A stretch of 64,000 bases of DNA. It comes from Petrolisthes cinctipes (lineage: Eukaryota > Arthropoda > Malacostraca > Decapoda > Porcellanidae). Under the pieces are notes generated by a model. The model was not told the DNA's origin. It worked only from the letters and a program-made list of their open reading frames with translations, and did no database searches. How positions within the stretch are numbered: position 1 is the stretch's first letter; each line of letters opens with the position of its first letter. Positions 55,222 to 64,000 of the stretch are shown piece by piece. The position numbers were made by a program, and so were the translations under genes. The DNA is taken from assembly GCA_033782935.1 (NCBI GenBank), contig JAWQEG010001335.1, forward strand, positions 1 through 64,000, given 5' to 3'.

Positions 55222-56965
55222 CTACACATTTATGACCATCCCTGTGGCTACAACTACTACCACTACAACCAGCGGAAGAGCTGAAGGAATCAACTTAGCT
55301 CCCCCTCCACGGAGTATCCTGGAAGTTCGTGATCCAGTGGTTGTGGCTGTTGGTGTTACACATGTAGTACGCAGAGCTTCTGTCACATCAGGGTGTGACT
55401 CTTCACATGGGCCATCAATCAGGTGTGAGAGGATGGGTCTGTTGCAACTGTTACTCTGGCCTTTGCAGCTGACACACAAACCAGTTTCATATATGGCACA
55501 AGTCTGAAAAATATAGTTACAGTATAAATCAAGAAAAAAAAAATACTGTACAAAGGAAGTAAAACTTCTTGTTCCTGATATTAGCAATAGTTACTGCAAA
55601 TAAATACATAGACAACTGCTTACAATTTCTCCAAAACAAATCTTAATAATCTCAGGCCTGGTAATTTTGATTGAAACATCTGGGTAACTTCTGCTCAGCT
55701 AATTAAATATTACAATTAAACACACAAGTAAATCCCACATTATTCATCATCATTGGGGGACACATGCCGGGTCATGTACCATCTCTTAAAGCCCCTCCAA
55801 GCATGTCTCCACACAGACACTCATCCCTCTGATTTGTAATCTTACCTGATTGTCTGGGTGTTTGAAGTCTTCACAGTTGGAACAGTTCAGATCAGTCCTG
55901 GTCACAACTTTCCTCCAATTCCTCTCCCTTTCACACTCTTTGCTCTAAAAATAATATGTATTGTAAACAATTAATTCTCCTTGCAACAAAGGGAAATAAA
56001 AGTTTAGGAACCAACTTGTGGCAACCTACATTCATTTTGTACACTCATAAAAATATCTAAAACTGGCACAGCGCTAAAAATAGTTTGAATTACCAATGGA
56101 ATTCTGTATTCATAAATATTGTAGAGTATAAGAACTATGCTATAAAGAAATATATCTTAAGATGTTGAGGTTTCCAACAATGCTTTAATATCCCTTTGAA
56201 AAGTTTTTTTTTTTTTTCATTCAAGATCAGTGTTTACTAAGTCAGTATTACATTGCTACCCCAAATGCATAAGCTCTATCATGGGTCTGGCCACATCATA
56301 AACCATAAAACACAAGTCTTTTTTTAACGTTGGAGTTATGACTCTACTGCAAAGTGGCCAAGCAGCTAGGTTGGTATAAGGGTCTAAGTGGCCTCCCCAT
56401 TTTGCTTTGTATAGTGTTAATGTACCATGCTCTTGTGCGAAAATTGGTACTGTATCATACAAGAAAATTCGTTAATTTAATTAACTGATGTAACATGGAC
56501 TGTTACTAAATTATACAGTAATGTAACAATGACACAAGGCATTTTCATTCAGTACTAAGTTTGTATTTTCTTGGATACAAAAGGAATGCTAATATAGATA
56601 TTTCAAGTGGTTATCACAATTATGTGCATATTATTGTTCTGTAACTGTGAGGTATGCTACCATAGGCCTACTGCATTTGTAAACGAGTAAATTTAAATTT
56701 AAACCTGACTTAAGATTGTAAGGGATTTAAATAGACCTCCTGGGTAAACACAACTGCACTGGTGAAACATTATGCGAACCAATATACTCTGATTTTTCGT
56801 ATTTATTATTTTACCTGGAGCCTGAGGGGACCAGCTGTCAAGTTAACGAAGGTGTTCATCTTCCACACAAGATCATTAACGAAACACAAGTTGAGGAAGG
56901 CTTCACCACTTGCTGTCATAAATGTATTACCTGCCAGTACGGCAGAGTTGTTCTTCATTTCCTTT
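55222..56965 (-). CDS. Unrecognised Cys-containing protein with hydrophobic C-terminus (3' part)
   Basis: Three exons on the minus strand: 56965-56815, 55944-55846 and 55503-55222 (TAG at 55224-55222). All splice sites are GT-AG. The two joins between them are phase 0; the first exon starts one base before a codon, so an upstream exon exists but was not found. The 176 residues read begin KEMKNNSAVLAGNTFMTASG, contain SKECERERNWRK, LNCSNCEDFKHPDN, TCAIYETGLCVSCKGQSNSC, then a Thr-rich stretch and a final hydrophobic segment (LIPSALPLVVVVVVVATGMV) reaching almost the C-terminus. That end resembles a GPI-anchor signal or a single membrane span; about ten cysteines suggest an extracellular, disulfide-bonded protein. 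I do not recognise the family. Confidence 0.65.
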
Positions 56966-57522
56966 CTGTGGAATGAAAAAAAATATATATATATATTCAA
57001 GGTAATTTCAATTACTGCAAGGTGTGTTGTGCTGTATTGTATATAAATATTTCATCTACACTGTTTGTCCCACACATTAATCTAGTCTACCAGTTACCAT
57101 GCAACTATAAAAAATTATCTCAAAGTTTGAAACCACTGATCTATATCAACCATCTGCTTCATGTTTCTAAAGGCGGCAGCACACGCTAAGTCCGCCTCAA
57201 GGCACGGTCACCACTGAGAATCCCAGCGTAAATTTATAGCATCCTGCATTAAGTATAAAAATGTTCCACACAATAAACATTTGTTACCGTATGTGCACAC
57301 ATGCACAGTAGCCTATACACGAGAAGACAAACTATTATACACACAAAATATAGCCTATATTACACATAATTCAGCCTTATTGCATCACCTACCTGGTGTC
57401 AATGTCAAATCATTCGTCTCCATTGCATACTTTTACAAAACAATATAATTGAATTTAAGTACATTATAATGATATATCTGACAAATATGCTAAATATAAA
57501 TATATATAAATAAAACTTCCTT

Positions 57523-57594
57523 GGGCCTGTCCGGGATTTGAACCCGGGACCTCCTGCACCCAAAGCAGGAATCATACCCCTAGACCAACAGGCC
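57523..57594 (-). tRNA. tRNA-Pro (UGG)
   Basis: A 72-nt cloverleaf on the minus strand: GGCCTGT acceptor pairing with ACAGGCC, D-arm GGTCTAGGGGTATGA, anticodon loop TTTGGGT with TGG, T-arm GGGTTCAAATCCC. Canonical A and B boxes. It lies about 560 bp upstream of the first found exon of the unrecognised minus-strand gene. Confidence 0.95.
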
Positions 57595-57599
57595 ACTGT

Positions 57600-58866
57600 C
57601 TACGAGAAGACAATATGTTTATCAAATGCTGTATTGTATTCGTAAGTATAGTTATAGCAAATATATAAACAAGATATGGTGGAAAACAAATAAACTTGGG
57701 AAAAAAACTTATTTATGTTTTCAATTAACTTGAACTTAACAAATACTAGCGTACAAACCAGTTTTCATAGTCACATAATTCGTTATCTCAATATGGCTTC
57801 CTGTTGACTTCAATAAGTTGATAAAAGTCGTTTCCGCTAATACTGATATCGTTACATACAGTAAGTCATCCCTCCCCCCCCACACACACACACACTTTTC
57901 AGTGGACGGTGGCTGCCATTGTTCTTTATGGATGTCGGTGAGGTGTGTGTCATCGCACGGATCCTCAAAAGAAAAAGAAAAAGAAAAGAAAAAAAAAATA
58001 AAAAAAAAATAATGTCATACAGGGCTCGGCATTTCTCCACTCCACACATCAATATATCAGAGTCAATACCATTTACGGTAGCCATTGTGGCTAACTACTG
58101 TACAGTCGGTGGTAAAAGTCGTGTCACTACATCTGCCAACTCATCAACTACAGTATGGAAATATATGCTTCAGCGGCTCGTAAATGGAAAGAACAGTGAA
58201 GTATATAAATTTACCAGTTGGATATCGTAATTATGTATGTTGACTGTGTTTATTCGATGACTAACCTTTATGTAATCGTTTAAGAAATCGATATAATATT
58301 TTATATAGATCTTGTATCTATCAACAGTCACCAGTGGCGAGCCACCGTGGCATGGCGGCTAAAATGGATTCGTCCATCATTTTTCTGATAGCCACGAAAA
58401 AGTGGCTCGTGTTATGGCTTGTATCATGGCCGAGAGATATATCTCTCAGCCTTGCAACTGACAGTAGAGCCCCTTCTGAACCGTGAAGTAGTACTTTGGC
58501 CGACGTCACAGATGCACTCATCCCCCAGGTGGGAGGTGAGGAATCCTAAGTCTCTCTCTTGGCTTGCATAGCAACACGGGTATTTCATTTCTCGCCACAA
58601 AACAGTGGCAGCCACCGTTCACTGAAAAGTGGCACGCTTTTAAAATACTTATCTTTACGTACATTAAATATATGCAAAGTTCTATTTCTGTAAACAACAT
58701 ATTAGTGCGTGAATAAGGGGTCATGAGTTAATAATTAATTTTGTACTCACTATCTACCTGGCACGAACTTCAAAATACTGTACTTCTGAAATAGCATCAA
58801 TTCTCATACGTTTTTGTTGTTGAAGGTCCTCAAGCTGTCTAGCCGAGCAGCCCCGAGCTCCTGGTA
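57600..58866. other. No gene seen; inverted repeat fragments and a truncated MITE
   Basis: At 58104-58290 is a 3'-truncated, inverted copy of the MITE at 19080 (GGTAAAAGTCGTGTCACTAC, CAGTATGGAAATATATGCTT). CACTTTTCAGTGGACGGTGG (about 57892) and its inverse CCACCGTTCACTGAAAAGTG (about 58612) form a widely spaced inverted pair that may be the ends of a larger decayed element. Purine-rich run at 57964-58010. Confidence 0.55.
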
Positions 58867-58943
58867 CAGTTGCCTCCAAAAATTTCGAGACACTACCTGC
58901 TAAAGTCTAGCAGGTAGTGTCTCGAAATTTTTTGAGGCAACTG
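58867..58943. mobile_element. Near-perfect 77-bp foldback MITE
   Basis: The arms CAGTTGCCTCCAAAAATTTC and GAAATTTTTTGAGGCAACTG continue inward through GAGACACTACCTGCT and AGCAGGTAGTGTCTC. The loop is only about 7 bases and TA flanks both sides. Confidence 0.9.
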
Positions 58944-59550
58944 TACAGTACTATGGTAACTTGATTTATCCTCACTGTTTACGATGATATTTGAGATGTT
59001 ACTTGAGTGTTATAGTTAGTAAAGCGTCAACACAGTTTTGAAGACTAAAGAACTGCTTTAAAATGGTCTGCAGTCTATTCCAGCACGCTAATATTGTACA
59101 GTACATCTCCAGAGTTTCTTGTCCAGCTCAATACTTTTCTCTAGCCAGTGTTTAAGAAATCTGTTGTGACGTTTTACTAACTATATACTTAAGTGGGCTT
59201 CTTAATGCTTTTAGTCTTTCCTAAAACTAATAGATATCAAAATATACTGTAAGCGTAAAACTGGGAAAACCGAGCTACAATTGTTGTCTCGGAATGTTTC
59301 ATTTACGCATGGCAGGATTATTAATATACATTTCGGCTATGGACATATTTAAGACGTGGTCAAACCACGGATGAAATTCTAATACAGTAGATTAAACCTT
59401 CTACAGTATCTACACTCTACACCGTCTATCACCATGATTAATCTAAACCAGGAACGGTAGCTAGAGTAGCCATAATATATCTAGAAAAGGCAGGCAATGA
59501 AATTTGACATTACAATGAAAAGGAATATAAATAGACAAAAAACAATTTAC
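58944..59550. other. No gene seen
   Basis: AT-rich DNA between a MITE and tRNA-Phe; nothing recognised. Confidence 0.6.
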
Positions 59551-59623
59551 TGCCCAGACCCGGGATCGAACCGGGGACCTTTAGATCTTCAGTCTAACGC
59601 TCTCCCAACTGAGCTATCTAGGC
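59551..59623 (-). tRNA. tRNA-Phe (GAA)
   Basis: 73 nt on the minus strand: GCCTAGA acceptor pairing with TCTGGGC (one T-G wobble), D-arm TAGCTCAGTTGGGAGAGC, anticodon loop with GAA, T-arm CGGTTCGATCCCG. No intron. Confidence 0.95.
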
Positions 59624-59798
59624 TTACAAGTAAGTTTCATATGCAGTTATAATATTGAACACAGTTGGGAAAACATTATGAAAATATTACATTCTATATA
59701 CAGAAAGCTTTACTTCAATTAACTGTCCGTCATACAAACTACGTATCTTTGCTGCATCCTTTGTTTGCATCATACTGTACAACATAATAATGATCACG

Positions 59799-60957
59799 CA
59801 GTGTTGCCAGATGGGATAGAGGAATACTCAGTAGATTTTACCCCAAAAAAAACAGTAGGTTGGGATAACTTTCCGGTAGATTTTCATTATAGCTCTTATG
59901 GTACTTTGATATATATATTTAAAGATGTAGGCCTACTGTGGGTATATTTAGATAAACACAGCACCTAGGATGTATTCATATTATCTGTCAAAGGACAAGA
60001 TACAATGCATTAGTGAAATGGAGATTTATTTTATGCAACCTATACTGTAAGGCTGTAAATTGGGCTGGTTGGCACTGCTGCAATTAAGGTTCAATAAAGG
60101 TTTTACATAGTGTAAATCTGTACTATATAGACTTACAGATGCACAAATATTGAAAGAACACGAGGGACATTTAAATCATGGACCTCACACCACCAAGCCC
60201 CCTTCACAAAACGATGCAACACGCTATTTGAGGCTCTATTTTTAAATCTACACCAAATTAACCTTCCCAACAACGCATATATATATATTCTCTAGAGACT
60301 TACAGGACCGTGGGTGTAGGTGTTTGAGAAAGGTACAGCCCACAGAAACCTGGCAACAAGTAATATTATTAGCACAGATTTGCCTTCGTGTATAAAGCCC
60401 CTGTTCGATTCCTGTCCACTCTGGCGATGGACCGTAATGCTACCAATCTTAATGTTACCAATGATGGTTTATTAGTTAACATAAATCACTACTATAATAT
60501 CACTACATATGTATATGCAGTAGAATATGGTAACAGAACTACTGAACTAATAATGTATATTTTTTCCTTATAAATTATACCATTTTAAAATATTAAGTTC
60601 CGTATCTGAATAATCCCACAAAAAAATCCACAAAATATCTTCCTCCCACGACACCTCCACGTAGCCTTACTTTTTCCCTAGATTTAGGGAAAAATCCCTC
60701 AAAGTGGCAATACTGTTTCACATAAACAGCCAGAAACAGGACACGTTTTTCTCTCTCTCTCTCTCTCTATATATATATGACTTAAAATCGGTGGAAATCG
60801 CTTTCTCTCTCATAAAACTCTATCTCGGTAGATTTCTCGGTAGGTCTGATCGAAAATCCAGTAGATTTGATCCAATTCTCGAAATCGGTCGGTATATCGG
60901 TAGATTCATCAAATAATCAGTAGATCTACCGATTTCTCGGTAGGTCTGGCAACACTG
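59799..60957. mobile_element. Non-autonomous hAT element, 1159 bp, perfect 8-bp target duplication
   Basis: Inverted ends CAGTGTTGCCAGA and TCTGGCAACACTG. TGATCACG directly flanks both sides (59791-59798 and 60958-60965), identical in all 8 bases, as expected for hAT. Subterminal DNA has many CGGTAGATTT and CGGTAGGTCT motifs on the right and AGTAGATTTTACC, CCGGTAGATTTT on the left, probable transposase binding repeats. No transposase frame. Located between tRNA-Phe and tRNA-Ser. Confidence 0.92.
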
Positions 60958-61108
60958 TGATCACGTCAGCCTTTCCATAAATTGTTAACACAGGCGACTT
61001 CTTATTACTAATCACGAATTAAAATCCATTCATCTTCTTTCAAACTCGACTATATTTCTACAAAATAAAAAACACAAACTGTTCCAATTTCCTGCGAAAA
61101 ACATCATG

Positions 61109-61190
61109 CGACGAGGATGGGATTCGAACCCACGCAGGGAGACCCTATTGGATTAGCAGTCCAACGCCTTAACCACTCGGCCACCTCGTC
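61109..61190 (-). tRNA. tRNA-Ser (GCU)
   Basis: 82 nt on the minus strand with a long variable arm: GACGAGG acceptor pairing with CCTCGTC, TGGCCGAGTGGTTAAGGC, anticodon loop CTGCTAA (GCT), variable arm TAGGGTCTCCCTGCG, T-arm GGGTTCGAATCCC. Confidence 0.95.
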
Positions 61191-61705
61191 ATGCAGAGTA
61201 CGGAAAACACCATCGTAGATACTGATAACATAATACCGTACTACGAAATACAATATTTGGTATCAAGTTCACCGTTCCATTTACTTTACCTTAAACTATT
61301 TTATAATGTAAAGTTCTTGACAAATACTGATGTTCTCTTGTTCACACTGGAAGGAAGTAATCTCATTAACATACGCGTAAAAAAAAAAAAAAAAATTGGT
61401 AGCCTACTTCAATTAGCCCTTATAGTAGAAGATATATACCTATTTACACCACATAATCTATACTGTATGAAATTTTACCAGTCAGTAAAACAAATGCCAG
61501 CTCTCCTCTGATCTCCTTTCGGTTCAATGATCCTCACCATGGAGGTATTAAGAAATCATCACCAAAGCGATTAATTCTCGTATTCAATTCCCTTCTAAAT
61601 TAAACATGAACGCGCCGAGGAAACCGAAAGACAATAGTTACTGTGCAACCCAATGTAACAATTTCAGGCCAGTCCTATATATATACTCAATCCACAGGAA
61701 CTGTA
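61191..61705. other. No gene seen
   Basis: AT-rich DNA with an A-run at 61379-61395; nothing recognised. Confidence 0.6.
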
Positions 61706-61918
61706 CAGTTGGACACATGAATGGGTGGTACAGCCCAGGTGAAAGATACTTGTCCCATTTGAGTAACCAGTGTCTATTATCAGGTACTTGCTTTTTATTT
61801 CCATCCTCAATACTGACTTCTGACCCTGGTGTCTCCTATTTGGCACTAAGGAACTTGATATTCGGAGAAATTGACCATCTTTCACTTGGGCTGTACCACC
61901 CATTCATGTGTCTAACTG
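61706..61918. mobile_element. TA-flanked foldback MITE (CAGTTGGACACATG ends), copy 2
   Basis: Arms of about 45 bp: CAGTTGGACACATGAATGGG and CCCATTCATGTGTCTAACTG, continuing through TGGTACAGCCCAGGTGAAAG and CTTTCACTTGGGCTGTACCA. TA on both sides. 213 bp. Confidence 0.9.
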
Positions 61919-62571
61919 TACATCTAAGGTTTAAAGACATTACTGATGGGCACAGCTGATAGGTAATTATGTATGCAAATGTAAAGCTCGGTGGGTATCT
62001 TATAAGAAGTGTGCCACACAGGTACAGGATCGAGGTAACTGCAACAGGAGTAATGGTTAATCCAGAGGCACTGTTAAATACATTTCTACGAGTTTCACTA
62101 GACTGAAGTTTATAGAAGCAGGCTTTGTGACTTTCATCAGTGAGTACATACACTCTTCAAGTCTGACTATAACAGAACCGACTCTTATTCCCTGAACCCT
62201 TGGATTTGTAAATTCGAGTTCAATGAGTAGTGCAATATGATTTTGCTCGCCACAAGGAAACCCTATGAAGCTAAGAACTATTAATCTGTACAGTATACTT
62301 GATACTCTGACATTCGGATGATCCAAATTAATTTCACCTACTAAACCACGTTCATTACTATACTTTATAGTAATGTGGTGGTGCTGTCACAGCCGATACT
62401 GGGCAGAGAGTTGGAACAAGATAAGTTTCCACACCCCTCTGACTGTGGTAGCTCGCAGCTCAACGAAATGTTAGTAATGTTGTTTGGCACTGTTTTTCTC
62501 AGAATTACAAGAGATAGCTATAAGCCCTGCTCATTGACTTTCAGCCATGGCTGTACATATTATAGGTATTA
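61919..62571. other. No gene seen
   Basis: Mixed DNA; no exon or element recognised. Short open frames only. Confidence 0.55.
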
Positions 62572-62650
62572 TGCAGTGACAGGATTCGAACCTGTGGCTT
62601 ATTGCGGCCAAAACCCAATGTATACTATCCACTAAAAACACTATGACGGC
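62572..62650 (-). pseudogene. tRNA-His pseudogene
   Basis: The minus strand resembles the tRNA-His at 62778 (CATAGTG, TTTTAGTGGATAGTATACAT, GGCCGCAATAA, CAGGTTCGAATCCTGTCAC) but has an insertion before the D-arm, mismatches in the anticodon stem, an altered anticodon (the GTG is lost) and a mispaired acceptor stem. The B box is intact. Confidence 0.85.
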
Positions 62651-62777
62651 CACTGACCCGGATGATCATTGCTTGCAGGAACTTTCACAAATACTGCTCA
62701 TGCTAATGAATTGACAAGTAAAGAATCACATTGTTTTTGTCTAGTGCGCGAACATTATTTTCGCAACCGGATCAGTG

Positions 62778-62849
62778 GCCGTGATCGTATAGTGGTTAGT
62801 ACATTGCGTTGTGGCCGCAATAACCCAGGTTCGAATCCTGGTCACGGCA
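62778..62849 (+). tRNA. tRNA-His (GUG)
   Basis: 72 nt, plus strand: GCCGTGA acceptor pairing with TCACGGC, D-arm TCGTATAGTGGTTAGTA, anticodon loop TTGTGGC (GTG) in the TTGCG/CGCAA stem, T-arm CAGGTTCGAATCCTG. No encoded G is needed at -1, although one is present at 62777. Confidence 0.95.
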
Positions 62850-63789
62850 AATTCCGGTTACTATTTTCCAGAATTCTCAAGACTGGACTTCTCTTCAAGT
62901 TTGGTAATTTCGTTTTTACTCGATCGTCTCGACACAATTCATATGAGGGGACGGTAGAAGAAATGCCCACCTCTCCTCCCAAAAAAAAAATTCAAAACTT
63001 TGAAAAGATCTCTCGGGCTCATAACCCCATAGCAAACGTATAAGTTACATCCTGCTTGTTTCGCATATCTTTGGAAATCAATATTCGCAATATGACTCTA
63101 ATTTCGGTATAGTCTGTACTCTGTAGCCTAGTTTACTTTTAAGTTATCATCATCCTTCTGGAGTTTTCAATTTGTTATCTGGCAAGAAGCATAAATACTT
63201 CTGTAAATGGTCAATTCACGTCGGGTGGAGGTGTGGCGAGGACTGATGAAAAAATATCAGTGCCATAGAGAAGACTTCACGAGTTCAGTGTGCCACCACT
63301 GAAGAAAACAATCGAACCGCTGGCATAAAGGATATATGGAGTGTAAGAAAACGAATTATGTGACGGAGTGATATTCTCCCATCTAACAGGCAGATCGCCG
63401 GTTAGATGGCAGAACAGAGTGGAGGGGCAGGGGAGGGCTTGACCAAGTAAGGAGAGAGTGTTGGAACAGGGATAACTGGAGGCACTTCTGCCGTGGCCAC
63501 CCCCTTGGGAAGAGTTGCCGGAGGGAACGAGGCGTCAGAGCTATAGATAGATAGATAGTGAGTGAGTGGAGAAAAGGGCGCCCTGTCTACTGAATAGTAC
63601 TGATGCCGGCAAGGTTTTGGATTAAGAATTAGGGAAGGGGAAATCTGTGACAATGATCGTGTGGGAAGGGTAGTAGGCTACTGATAAATGAACTACCGGG
63701 ATAAAAGTAATACATGTACATTTAAAATTAAATATCAAAATCGGTAATATACCGGCGCTGTCCATTATGTCTATTCGACTGGAGGTTTT
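62850..63789. other. No gene seen
   Basis: Mixed DNA. TCTCCCATCTAACAGG and CCGGTTAGATGGCAGA near 63373-63410 form a short inverted repeat. No supported exon. Confidence 0.5.
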
Positions 63790-63955
63790 CAGAATGCAAT
63801 GTTTTCTAGTGTGTTTCGAACGAATCTGTTGTTCAAATCCGTCGCAAATGAGTGTTTTTGGAGATATCAACCCCACCACTCCCTCCACCCAATCTCCGAA
63901 CACTCATTTTCGCCAGATTTGAACTATAGATTCGTCTGAAAAACTCTATAACGCA
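63790..63955. mobile_element. Foldback element with arms of about 70 bp
   Basis: Left arm CGAACGAATCTGTTGTTCAA, ATCCGTCGCAAATGAGTGTT; right arm AACACTCATTTTCGCCAGAT, TTGAACTATAGATTCGTCTG. The loop is the C-rich stretch CCCCACCACTCCCTCCACCC. Ends are approximate. Confidence 0.7.
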
Positions 63956-64000
63956 TTTAATAGAATCAGGTAGACCTCACCTGACCTAACCTAACCTAAT

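Overview
The window is nuclear DNA of an arthropod, almost certainly a decapod crustacean. Coding sequence is sparse and split by GT-AG introns. Long CA, GA, CT and trinucleotide microsatellites are everywhere, CCTAA (TTAGG-type) blocks occur, and two gene families point to decapods: a short neuropeptide F precursor with RLRFamide peptides, and WAP-domain (crustin/SWD-like) secreted proteins. The species cannot be named from the sequence.

Layout. 1-6.5 kb holds microsatellites and short foldback transposons (MITEs). 6.5-15.7 kb carries the 3' part of a short neuropeptide F gene (plus strand; signal-peptide exon not seen), with introns full of minisatellites. A decayed hAT element (11828-12912) lies in its last intron. 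18.5-19.6 kb is a decayed Mutator-like transposase interrupted by a MITE, and 20.4-21.3 kb a broken LINE reverse transcriptase (minus). 24.6-30.4 kb is a complete six-exon KDEL receptor gene (minus, 212 aa) with a TGACGTGG element close upstream of its start. 34.7-36.2 kb is a second hAT element. 37.9-53.3 kb is a tandem cluster of three plus-strand WAP genes (A, B, C): A is inferred to encode two WAP domains, B and C one each. 55.2-57.0 kb is the 3' part of an unrecognised minus-strand gene for a Cys-containing protein with a hydrophobic C-terminus. 57.5-62.9 kb carries four tRNA genes (Pro, Phe, Ser, His) plus a tRNA-His pseudogene, and a third hAT element (59799-60957).

The neuropeptide gene, the ER-retrieval receptor and the WAP genes have no evident functional link. 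The cluster itself is coherent: three tandem genes share a layout of signal-peptide exon(s) and phase-1 WAP exon(s), and B and C also show a TATA box and a non-coding first exon. At least three of the four WAP domains have only six cysteines and lack exactly the pair (2nd and 7th) that normally forms one disulfide.

The rest is mostly non-autonomous DNA transposons: about 20 TA-flanked foldback MITEs, several TTAA-flanked MITE families (one strongly G-rich and present three times around the WAP genes), and three hAT elements with 8-bp target duplications. Two MITE families have spawned tandem arrays (37-bp and 60-bp units). Within several MITE families the two ends of one copy match each other better than they match the ends of sister copies.
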